NCBI GenBank assembly: GCA_038214535.1 | Contig: JBBQRS010000133.1 | Coordinates: forward strand, 1-11,272 | DNA length: 11,272 nucleotides | Origin: JBBQRS01 sp038214535 | GTDB taxonomy: Bacteria > Chloroflexota > Anaerolineae > CG2-30-64-16 | Direction: 5' to 3' | Part shown: one piece after another, positions 5,450 to 11,272 of the stretch | How positions within the stretch are numbered: the stretch's first letter is position 1 | Layout of the letters: each line of letters begins with the position of its first letter | Position numbers and translations under genes: made by a program | Notes under the pieces: generated by a model | The model's input: the letters and a program-made list of their open reading frames with translations, nothing else | What the model was told of the DNA's origin: nothing | Databases searched by the model: none

Positions 5450-6361
5450 TTATTCGTCGCCGGAGTCATCCGTTTCGGCGTCCATGCCCTCCAACTCCAG
5501 CGCGGCCTCTTGCAAGCGGGCGGCGCGCTCCATCTCGTTCCAGATGCGCCCGATGCCCTGCTTGATCTGCGACTCGGTCTTGGATTTGACCGCGGAAGCG
5601 ATGGGGAACCACCCGGCGACCTCACGCAACACCAGCATGATGGTTTCCTGCTTGTTCTTGCCCTGGCGGTGATATGTGCGCACGCGGGAGCGCATATACC
5701 GGATGTACTCGGACATGCGGTCGGTGGCGGCGCGGTCGCAGATGGGGCCGCGACCCGGCACGATTTTGTCGGCCTTGAACTTGCGGATGTAGGTCAGGCC
5801 GTCCAGCCACTCCTTCGAGTTGGCCTGTGCCATGTAAGGATGCTGGTCTACCCAGACCGCGTCGCCGACGAAGAGGATCTTCTCTTCCGGCAGCCACACG
5901 ACCGAGGTCGCCGCAGTGTGGCCGCCGATGCGAATAATGCGGATATCGCGCCCGCCCCTGACGATGTCGAGGCGGTGCGAGAAGGTGATGCGCGGGATGA
6001 TGATCTGGATGTCGGTGAACTGCGACTGGGTCTCCGGCTCGCGCTTGAAAGAGTCAATCACGCGCTGCTTGAAATTGTCGCTGTAACCCTTCATGTGCTT
6101 CCAGGCCACGTCATGCGCGACGACCGGCGTGTGCAGAAAGAACTGATTGCCCAGAATGTGGCCGCGGTGATGATCGGTGTTGATGACGTAGAGAAATTCT
6201 TTGCCACCTGAAGACCGACGCAACTCATCGCGGAAGAGTTTGGTCTGTTTGGGAATCATGGGCGTGTCAATCACGACGATGCCATCATCCGAAACAATGC
6301 CGGCGTAGTTCGCGCCGCGTTGGTCGGTCTCCAGGTAAATGCCGGGCGATATCTCGCGCAT
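5450..6361 (-). CDS. Metallo-beta-lactamase-fold protein with altered metal site
   Basis: A 303-residue protein of the MBL-fold hydrolase superfamily, soluble and without a signal peptide. The fold markers are in the usual order: GIVSDDGIVVIDTP (21-34), the first metal loop NTDHHRGHILGN (61-72), GGHTAATSVVWLP (147-158) with His148, LFVGDAVW (163-170) with Asp167, and VPGRGP (201-206). Compared with the family's T-H-x-H-x-D-H and PGHG motifs, the first His is Asp63, the metal-binding Asp is Gly67 and the last His is Arg204. His65, His68, His148 and Asp167 remain. It could bind one metal, use a rearranged site, or be inactive. Residues 210-303 form an extra helical, charged C-terminal region with an acidic tail (DAETDDSGDE). 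The ATG at 6361 has an excellent AAGGAAGGA ribosome binding site. It lies 33 bases after the AlaX gene and is probably co-transcribed with it. The substrate is unknown. Confidence 0.85.
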   Translation of the reverse strand: MREISPGIYLETDQRGANYAGIVSDDGIVVIDTPMIPKQTKLFRDELRRSSGGKEFLYVINTDHHRGHILGNQFFLHTPVVAHDVAWKHMKGYSDNFKQRVIDSFKREPETQSQFTDIQIIIPRITFSHRLDIVRGGRDIRIIRIGGHTAATSVVWLPEEKILFVGDAVWVDQHPYMAQANSKEWLDGLTYIRKFKADKIVPGRGPICDRAATDRMSEYIRYMRSRVRTYHRQGKNKQETIMLVLREVAGWFPIASAVKSKTESQIKQGIGRIWNEMERAARLQEAALELEGMDAETDDSGDE

Positions 6362-6368
6362 CTCTCTA

Positions 6369-6377
6369 TCCTTCCTT
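6369..6377 (-). promoter_or_regulatory. Strong ribosome binding site of the MBL gene
   Basis: The reverse strand reads AAGGAAGGATAGAGAG directly before the ATG at 6361. AAGGA ends seven bases from the start codon. This is the best Shine-Dalgarno sequence in the window and fixes the start. Confidence 0.7.
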
Positions 6378-6394
6378 ACCCCTTCGTCCGCCGC

Positions 6395-7597
6395 TCAAAC
6401 CGAGCGTGCGGAGACTTCCCCTGCGGCGACGGCGAGCGCCGCATCCAGCGCCGCGCCATCCGGCGCGCCGCCCTGGGCCCAATCGGGCCGCCCGCCGCCC
6501 TTGCCGCCCACGGCCGCAACGGCCGTGCGAAGCAGCGCCCCCATATCCAGGGCCACGTCGTCGGCGCGGGTGAACATCAGTTGCGGGCGTTCGCCGCGCG
6601 CGCCGAGCAACACGACCGCGCCGGGCCTCTCGCGCACGGTCTGCGCGACCCGCTTGACCCGATCCGACGGGGCGTCGAGCGCCTGGGCGATCAGTCGCCA
6701 TGCACCGGCAGGCTGTGCCGACTCCCACAGGGCGTCCGCCGTCGCCGCGATCCACGCGCCTTCCAGGTCAGAGATATCGTCACGGAGTGCGCGGCTCTCG
6801 GCGATGAGGCGCTCGACCGCGGCGGGCAAGTCATCTTGCCCGCCCGAAAAACGCACGGCCAGTCCGGTCGCCAGGTCGCTGAGGCGGGCGTAGTCGCGGC
6901 GCGCACGCTTGCCACACAGGAACGTCACGCGGAGTTCGCCGCCGCGGCGCTCTGTACCGGTGATTTTTATCAGACCCACCTGCGCGGCGTTCTCGACGTG
7001 CGTGCCGCCGCAGGCCGACCAGTCGTAGCCCTCGACCTGCACCACGCGGATCTTGTCGGTGACCTTAGGCGGCTTGCGCAGGGGCAGGGTCGCCAGCGTT
7101 GCATCATCCACGAAGCCCGCGGTGACGGGCAGGGCGGCATCGAGCACGGCGTTGGCCGCGGCCTCGGCGCGGCCAACGTCCTGGGGCGATAGATCGGCGC
7201 GGCCCAGGTCAATGGTGCTGTAGGCCACGCCGAGGTGAAACGCCACCGTCTCCGCATCGCACGTCTTGACGAAGGCTTGCGAGAGGATGTGCTGGCCGGT
7301 GTGCTGCTGCATGTGATCGAAGCGGCGATCCCAGTCGAGAGCGCCCTCCAGGGCGTCACCTGCGGGTACGTCGCCGTCGAGCAGGTGCCAGACGAGATCA
7401 TCCTCCGCCGCGACATCGAGCACGGCGCGGCCCGCGAGGTCGCCGGTATCGTTGGGCTGGCCGCCGCCGGTGGGGTAGAAGGCGGTGCGGTCGAGCGCGA
7501 CGGCGACGCGGTCGGCCTGCAGGCGCGTGCCGATGATGCGCGCTGTGAAATGGCGCAGGTAGGGGTCGGCGTAATAAAGCTTCTCGGTTTCAGGCAT
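6395..7597 (-). CDS. Long AlaX-type alanyl-tRNA editing protein with DHHA1 domain
   Basis: A 400-residue stand-alone relative of the alanyl-tRNA synthetase editing domain, expected to deacylate mischarged Ser- or Gly-tRNA(Ala) in the cytoplasm. FYPTGGGQPND (40-50) is the family's N-terminal motif. The zinc site is complete: HTGQH (His99, His103) and SACGGTH (Cys196, His200). The C-terminal region (about 300-395) ends with GGKGGGRPDWAQGG (364-377), typical of the DHHA1 domain, with a helical linker between. This architecture and length match the long AlaX type and not a truncated AlaRS, since the aminoacylation domain is absent without trace. The ATG at 7597 is preceded by AGGGTGA (7601-7607, reverse strand). 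It lies 49 bases after glgA and 33 before the MBL gene in the same direction. The link to glycogen synthesis is probably only positional. Confidence 0.92.
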   Translation of the reverse strand: MPETEKLYYADPYLRHFTARIIGTRLQADRVAVALDRTAFYPTGGGQPNDTGDLAGRAVLDVAAEDDLVWHLLDGDVPAGDALEGALDWDRRFDHMQQHTGQHILSQAFVKTCDAETVAFHLGVAYSTIDLGRADLSPQDVGRAEAAANAVLDAALPVTAGFVDDATLATLPLRKPPKVTDKIRVVQVEGYDWSACGGTHVENAAQVGLIKITGTERRGGELRVTFLCGKRARRDYARLSDLATGLAVRFSGGQDDLPAAVERLIAESRALRDDISDLEGAWIAATADALWESAQPAGAWRLIAQALDAPSDRVKRVAQTVRERPGAVVLLGARGERPQLMFTRADDVALDMGALLRTAVAAVGGKGGGRPDWAQGGAPDGAALDAALAVAAGEVSARSV

Positions 7598-7612
7598 CTT
7601 TCACCCTAATGG

Positions 7613-7653
7613 GCGCAGAGGACTGCGCGCTACGAGCAAGACGGCGCTACGAG
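7613..7653. repeat. Hairpin and 10-bp direct repeat at the glgA 3' end
   Basis: GCGCAG at 7613-7618 and CTGCGC at 7623-7628 form a perfect 6-bp hairpin with the loop AGGA. GCGCTACGAG occurs at 7627-7636 and again at 7644-7653; the second copy spans the glgA stop codon (TAG, 7647-7649 on the reverse strand). The spacer between glgA and the AlaX gene is thus largely repeat-like. It has no T-run, so it is unlikely to terminate transcription fully. Confidence 0.5.
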
Positions 7654-9173
7654 ATAGTGCGGTCGCGGGCGTACTCGTCCAGGGTACGCGGGGCGACGTG
7701 ACGGATGGTCAGCGCACGGCGATAAAGCTCCACATAGCGATGCGCCGACGGCCCCCACGAGAAATCTTGCGCCATGCAGCGACGCACCAGCCGGTTCCAC
7801 GTTTCGGCGTGGCGATAGGTTTCGACCGCCCGCACCAGCGACGTATAGAGCGCCATCGGGTCGTAGTCCACGAACGTGAAACCGTTGCCCTCGCCCGTCT
7901 CGGGGCGGAAATCGGCGACGGTGTCGGCCAGCCCGCCCGTAGAGCGCACCACCGGCACGCAACCATAGCGCATGGCGATCATCTGGTTCAGGCCGCACGG
8001 CTCGAAGTGCGAGGGCATCAGGAAGATGTCGCTGCCGCCGTAGATGCGCTGGCTGACCGGCCGGTTGAAACTCAGGAAGGCGGCCGCGCGACCGGGATAG
8101 CGCTTTGTCAACGATGAGAGCATCTCGTGATAGCGTAGCTCACCGGTGCCCATGACCACCAGTTGGCAGCCGAGATGGCTGAGCATGGCATCGGCAACCC
8201 CGGCGATCAGGTCGAGGCCCTTTTGATCGAGCAAACGCGAGACGACGCCCATCAGCGGGGCATCGGGGTCGACATCCAACCCGGCCTCGCGCTGCAACGC
8301 CGCCTTGTTGGGCGCGCGCCGTTCGAGGGCGCTCAAGTAGAAGGGCGACGCCAGGTTGGGGTCGGTCGCCGGGTTATAGAGGTCCGTGTCAATGCCGTTC
8401 AGGATGCCATAGAGCCGGTCGCGCCGGTCGCGCACGATGGGATCGAGACCGTGGCCGTATTCGGGCGTCAGGATTTCGCGGGCGTGCGTCTCGCTCACCG
8501 TGTTGATGATGTCGGCAAAGTAGAGGCCGCGCGCCGCCAGGTCCACGACGGTGTTCAGGTCGGCGGCGATCTCGGGGTGGGCGATGAAGCCCAGGTCGGC
8601 CAGCCCGGCGATCTCCAGCACGCGCTGGCCGAAGACGCCCTGGTATTCCAGGTTGTGCGCCGTATAAACGGACGTGACGCCGACGAAGAACGGGTCGTCC
8701 CGCAGCGTGGTTTGCAGCCAGTTGGGGACCAGAGCCGTGTGCCACTCGTTGGCGTGAATCACATCGGGCCGCCAATCGAGCGCACGGCACATCTCCAGGG
8801 CGGCGCGCGCGAAGAAAATGAATCGTTCGGCGTCATCGGGATAGAGATAGAGGCCCTGCCGGTCGAAATAACGCGGGCTGTCAATGAGGTAGACGGGGGT
8901 ATGGCTTGCCCCGGAACCGATCGCCCCCGCAAGGACGGAGCCCTGCTCGAGCCGGTCATCCATCGGCACGCCAATCGAGTCGAGGACGTTTGTCAGGCCC
9001 AGCTTGCCCGCGTCGAGTCGCCCATAGCGCGGCATGGCGACACGAATGTCGTGCCCCAATGCCCGGATGGCCGGAGGCAGCGATCCGGCCACGTCTGCAA
9101 GACCCCCGGTCTTAACAAATGGCACAACTTCCGCAGCGAGATATAGAATTTTGAGAGTTGCTAAATCGCTCAT
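7647..9173 (-). CDS. glgA: Glycogen synthase (starch synthase, GT5 family)
   Basis: A full-length 508-residue GlgA, the GT5-family retaining glucosyltransferase that extends alpha-1,4-glucan from ADP-glucose (or UDP-glucose in some lineages). Numbered from the ATG at 9173, the N-terminal sugar-nucleotide loop KTGGLADV is at 21-28, HANEWH at 140-145, TAHNLEYQG at 171-179, SRLLDQKG at 312-319, the catalytic-site HFEPCGLNQ at 389-397 (Glu391) and STGGLADTV at 411-419. All are intact. A GTG six bases further upstream (9179) is also possible. The GGGTG before the ATG is close to it and only a moderate ribosome binding site. No other glycogen genes (glgB, glgC, glgP) are in the window. A -10-like TATACT lies about 40 bases upstream, so glgA probably opens the operon with the AlaX and MBL genes. 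Confidence 0.96.
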   Translation of the reverse strand: MSDLATLKILYLAAEVVPFVKTGGLADVAGSLPPAIRALGHDIRVAMPRYGRLDAGKLGLTNVLDSIGVPMDDRLEQGSVLAGAIGSGASHTPVYLIDSPRYFDRQGLYLYPDDAERFIFFARAALEMCRALDWRPDVIHANEWHTALVPNWLQTTLRDDPFFVGVTSVYTAHNLEYQGVFGQRVLEIAGLADLGFIAHPEIAADLNTVVDLAARGLYFADIINTVSETHAREILTPEYGHGLDPIVRDRRDRLYGILNGIDTDLYNPATDPNLASPFYLSALERRAPNKAALQREAGLDVDPDAPLMGVVSRLLDQKGLDLIAGVADAMLSHLGCQLVVMGTGELRYHEMLSSLTKRYPGRAAAFLSFNRPVSQRIYGGSDIFLMPSHFEPCGLNQMIAMRYGCVPVVRSTGGLADTVADFRPETGEGNGFTFVDYDPMALYTSLVRAVETYRHAETWNRLVRRCMAQDFSWGPSAHRYVELYRRALTIRHVAPRTLDEYARDRTIS

Positions 9174-9210
9174 ACGCACCCGGTCTTGAAATCTGTCCGA
9201 AAACCCTCAT

Positions 9211-9216
9211 AGTATA
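9211..9216 (-). promoter_or_regulatory. Possible -10 element of the glgA promoter
   Basis: The reverse strand reads TATACT, five of six bases of the sigma-70 -10 consensus, about 38 bases upstream of the glgA ATG in an otherwise GC-rich spacer. No convincing -35 is present at 16-18 bases. The match is plausible by position but not proven. Confidence 0.4.
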
Positions 9217-9290
9217 GGGCCTCGTGCCCGTCCGAGGCGCCCACAAGGGGCTAAACTACGAATATTCCGATCGACTCTTAAACAGTTCCA

Positions 9291-9312
9291 CTCCCCCCGC
9301 AACCGGAGGGAG
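9291..9312 (-). terminator. Hairpin after the ABC transporter genes, possible terminator
   Basis: The reverse strand of 9291-9312 folds into a 9-bp stem (CTCCCTCCG with CGGGGGGAG, one G-U pair) with a GTTG loop. It lies 71 bases after the ATPase stop codon. The following bases (TGGAACTGTTTAAG) contain only a short T-run, so termination may be weak or Rho-assisted. The rest of the 210-base spacer before glgA shows no gene. Confidence 0.4.
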
Positions 9313-9383
9313 GCGCGGGCAAGGAGAGGACAGGCTTCCCGAAACGCAGCCGAATGCTAGCACAGCCGGGGGCAAAAATCAAC

Positions 9384-10148
9384 CTATTCGACGATTTCGG
9401 CCCGCACCTGGCGCACCATGCGCATAAATTCCGGCTCGGCGGTGATGGCGGGGTTACGCGGGCGCGGAAACGGCACGACGATCTCAGCGCGAATGCGGCC
9501 GGGGCGGGGCGACATGACGAGGATGCGGTCAGAAAGGAGCAGCGCCTCGGTGATGCTGTGGGTCACCATCACCACCGTGGGGCGGCGCAGGCTCCAGATG
9601 CGCAGCAGTTCTGTGTTCATCCGCTCGCGCGTCAGCGCGTCCAGCGAACCGAACGGTTCATCGAGCAGCAGCAGCTCCGGCTCGTGGATGAGGGCGCGGG
9701 CCAGCGCGACGCGCTGCTGCATCCCACCGGAAAGCTGGCTGGGATACGCCTCTTCGAAGCCGTCCAGCCCGACCAGTGAGACCAACGCGGCGGCGCGCGC
9801 ATCCGCTTCGTCACGCGGCGCGTGGTTGATCTCCAGCGGCAGCACGACGTTATCCAGCACCGTGCGCCACGGCATCAGGTTGGAACGCTGAAACACGTAG
9901 CCGATCTCACGGCTCGGTTCGGTGAGGAGTTCGCCGCGTAAGCGCACCTCGCCGGAGTCGGGCAGTTCGAGCGCACCCAGCAGCCGCAGGAGGGTGCTCT
10001 TGCCGCAACCTGACGGCCCGATCACCGTGAGGAACTCACCCTCTTGCTGCTGAAACGATATACCGGCGAGGGCGATCAACGCCTTCCGGCGCGGGTCGAA
10101 GAAGGCCTTGTTGAGATCAATCGCCTCAAGGAACGGCGGCATGGTCAC
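9384..10148 (-). CDS. ABC importer ATPase, nitrate/sulfonate/thiamine-precursor type
   Basis: A 254-residue ATP-binding subunit of the SsuB/TauB/ThiZ-type family, which powers small-molecule import from the cytoplasmic face of the membrane. All ATPase motifs are intact: Walker A GPSGCGKST (44-52), Q-loop YVFQ (Gln87), signature LSGGMQQR (139-146), Walker B LLLLDEP (159-165), D-loop SLD and switch His197 in MVTHS. QRSNLMPWRTVLDNV (87-101) is typical of this importer subfamily. The GTG at 10148 overlaps the binding-protein stop codon as GTGA, implying translational coupling. An ATG two codons later (10142) is an alternative, and neither has a strong ribosome binding site. It forms a pair with the binding protein, but no permease gene follows. 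The next gene downstream is glgA, beyond a hairpin. Confidence 0.93.
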   Translation of the reverse strand: MTMPPFLEAIDLNKAFFDPRRKALIALAGISFQQQEGEFLTVIGPSGCGKSTLLRLLGALELPDSGEVRLRGELLTEPSREIGYVFQRSNLMPWRTVLDNVVLPLEINHAPRDEADARAAALVSLVGLDGFEEAYPSQLSGGMQQRVALARALIHEPELLLLDEPFGSLDALTRERMNTELLRIWSLRRPTVVMVTHSITEALLLSDRILVMSPRPGRIRAEIVVPFPRPRNPAITAEPEFMRMVRQVRAEIVE

Positions 10149-11173
10149 TTTGGCAGGAAGGCATTTGAATAGAGTTCGTCCACGACAACGTCACCCTGAA
10201 TCAAGCCCATCTCGCGCATGAACGCCTCGGCCTTGCGCCACGCTTCGGGGTCAGAGACGCCCAGCTCCTCCGGCTTGGCCTGCCACAGCTCGAGCGAGGC
10301 ATCGAAGATGGCCCGGTTGACCTCTTCGCCCGCGCCGGTCGCCTCAGGAAGATATTTGAGGCTGATCTCGAACGCGGCGTCGGGGTCGGCCAGCGTATCT
10401 TGCAGGCCGCGCATCGCCGCGGCGATGAGGCTGCGCACCACTTCAGGCCGCTCGGCGGCGGTTTTATCGTTGGTGATGATGCCATTTGACGGCAGGTCCA
10501 CGTAGTCGGCCACCGGCAGCTCGCTGATCTCCTCGCCGGCCAGGCGCAGTTGCACCGGGCCGTTGACGACGTAATCGAGCGCGGCGTCTACCTGATCCTG
10601 GCTGATGGCCGTGGCCTGGGTGAACCCGATGCTTTGCAGGCTAACCTTGTTCGGGTCCAGCCCGGAGGCATAAACGAGAGCCTCCCAACCGACGTAGCTG
10701 GCCCCGAACAGGCCGGGGATGCCGACCCGTTTGCCTTCGAGGTCCAGTGGCGAGGTGATGCCCTGCGCAGCTTTGGCGAAGAGCACCACGGGGAAACGCC
10801 GATACCAACGCATGACGTACTGGACGGGGAGGCCCTGGCTGCGGCCCAGGATGACCTGTTCGCCGCTGCCGAGCATGAACTGCAATTCATCTGTGGCTAC
10901 CAGCTTGAGCAGGTCGGTTTCGAAGCCGTGGCGGAAGGTTACGTCGAGGCCGGCGTCGCGGAAGTAGCCGCGCTCCTGCGCGACGTAGAACGGCGCGAAT
11001 TGCACGCTGGGGATGTAGCCCATCGCGAGCGTGATCGGCGTGAGGCCCTCGGCCGCGGGCGACGCGGTCACGGGGGCGTCAACCGCCGCGGGCGCGGTCG
11101 CCGGCGCGACAGGTACACATGCGGAGAGGGCGAATAGGATGAATAGGGTCAGGATGAATGATGATCGGCGCAT
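10145..11173 (-). CDS. NMT1/THI5-like substrate-binding lipoprotein, possibly RibY-like
   Basis: A 342-residue extracytoplasmic solute-binding lipoprotein of an ABC importer. The signal peptide MRRSSFILTLFILFALSAC has the lipobox LSAC (16-19), so Cys19 would be lipidated, followed by an Ala/Pro/Val-rich linker to about residue 43. The NMT1/THI5-like domain begins with MGYIPSVQFAPFYVAQERGY (residues 51-70) and contains GFETDLLKL (83-91), SGEQVILGRSQGLPV (103-117) and KRVGIPGLFGASYVGW (148-163). This pattern resembles riboflavin-binding RibY proteins of Chloroflexus as I remember them. Hydroxymethylpyrimidine precursors (ThiY) or sulfonates (SsuA) are alternatives. I chose the ATG at 11173 because GGAG (11179-11182) lies five bases upstream and the signal peptide starts there. 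An upstream TTG at 11197 would add eight residues before it. The stop overlaps the ATPase start. Confidence 0.85.
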   Translation of the reverse strand: MRRSSFILTLFILFALSACVPVAPATAPAAVDAPVTASPAAEGLTPITLAMGYIPSVQFAPFYVAQERGYFRDAGLDVTFRHGFETDLLKLVATDELQFMLGSGEQVILGRSQGLPVQYVMRWYRRFPVVLFAKAAQGITSPLDLEGKRVGIPGLFGASYVGWEALVYASGLDPNKVSLQSIGFTQATAISQDQVDAALDYVVNGPVQLRLAGEEISELPVADYVDLPSNGIITNDKTAAERPEVVRSLIAAAMRGLQDTLADPDAAFEISLKYLPEATGAGEEVNRAIFDASLELWQAKPEELGVSDPEAWRKAEAFMREMGLIQGDVVVDELYSNAFLPK

Positions 11174-11178
11174 GATGG

Positions 11179-11182
11179 CTCC
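11179..11182 (-). promoter_or_regulatory. Ribosome binding site of the binding-protein gene
   Basis: The reverse strand reads CTGGAGCCATC before the ATG at 11173. GGAG with five bases of spacing supports this start over the upstream TTG at 11197. Confidence 0.6.
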
Positions 11183-11272
11183 AGGGATAGTAGACAAGGA
11201 TACAAGTCGCTTTCTTTTTAGTGGGGGGGGGAGAGGCGGGGGGGGGGGAAAAACCGCGGGAGACCCCCACCC
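11183..11272. other. Upstream region of the transporter and low-complexity contig end
   Basis: The part nearest the gene (11183-11220) is ordinary spacer. From 11221 onward there are long G runs (11222-11230, about 11238-11248) and a C-rich end, like the left end of the window. No gene, promoter or riboswitch can be supported here. If a permease or a regulator lies upstream, it is beyond the end of this sequence. Confidence 0.5.

Noticed and set aside
5381..6211. A 276-codon open frame on the plus strand opposite the MBL gene
   Set aside because: It starts inside the palindromic repeat, is antisense to a gene with a strong ribosome binding site, and shows no protein family features.
6320..7192. 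A 290-codon open frame on the plus strand opposite the AlaX gene
   Set aside because: The minus-strand AlaX has complete zinc and DHHA1 motifs. The plus-strand product is arginine- and glycine-rich shadow sequence.
6395..7597. Truncated alanyl-tRNA synthetase (pseudogene)
   Set aside because: The protein has its own start, ribosome binding site, intact zinc ligands and the N-terminal and C-terminal parts typical of stand-alone long AlaX proteins.
8163..9146. A 327-codon open frame on the plus strand opposite glgA
   Set aside because: It is antisense to an intact GlgA with all motifs, and its product has no recognisable domain. Long antisense frames are expected in GC-rich genes.
9174..9383. 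Small RNA or small gene in the spacer between the ATPase and glgA
   Set aside because: Apart from one hairpin and a -10-like site I see no supported open frame with a ribosome binding site and no tRNA-like or known riboswitch structure.

Overview
This is an 11.3 kb GC-rich bacterial fragment with ten protein-coding genes, nine on the minus strand and one on the plus strand. Gene content and protein style suggest a member of the Chloroflexota, possibly Anaerolineae. The clues are a riboflavin-type NMT1/THI5 binding protein, a stand-alone AlaX editing protein, a DUF456 membrane protein, and palindromic repeats with GTAGTCGCGGCTTCAGCC-like arms in the spacers. This is inference from sequence style; there is no rRNA or other marker in the window. 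Both ends dissolve into G and C runs and carry no gene, so the window looks like a complete short contig with unreliable termini.

Layout from left to right. Positions 1-218 hold no gene but contain a 65-bp palindrome and one copy of a 30-bp direct repeat. The other copy overlaps the end of an SDR-family NAD(P)-dependent epimerase (219-1175, -). A 101-bp spacer carries two tandem degenerate repeats. Next come a DUF456 membrane protein (1277-1801, -) and an aspartase/fumarase-family lyase (1798-3219, -), joined by an ATGA stop/start overlap. The lyase start codon overlaps, back to back, the start codon of the only plus-strand gene, an alkaline-phosphatase-superfamily phosphatase/mutase-like enzyme (3218-4192, +). 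That gene converges on a membrane-anchored TPR protein (4354-5337, -) across a repeat-rich spacer.

The second half is minus strand throughout. A glycogen synthase GlgA (7647-9173), a long AlaX-type alanyl-tRNA editing protein (6395-7597) and a metallo-beta-lactamase-fold protein with altered metal ligands (5450-6361) lie 33-49 bp apart and probably form one operon. It may continue into the TPR gene through a second copy of the palindrome. Upstream are the ATPase (9384-10148) and lipoprotein binding protein (10145-11173, reading toward the ATPase) of an ABC importer, coupled by a GTGA overlap. Its permease gene is not in the window.

Most genes are recognisable housekeeping or accessory metabolism, and I see no convincing new multi-gene system. 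The points most worth checking are the zero-spacer divergent start codons at 3217-3220, the palindromic repeats in the spacers (some reaching into gene 3' ends), the MBL protein with three substituted metal-site positions, and the probable aspartase rather than fumarase identity of the lyase.
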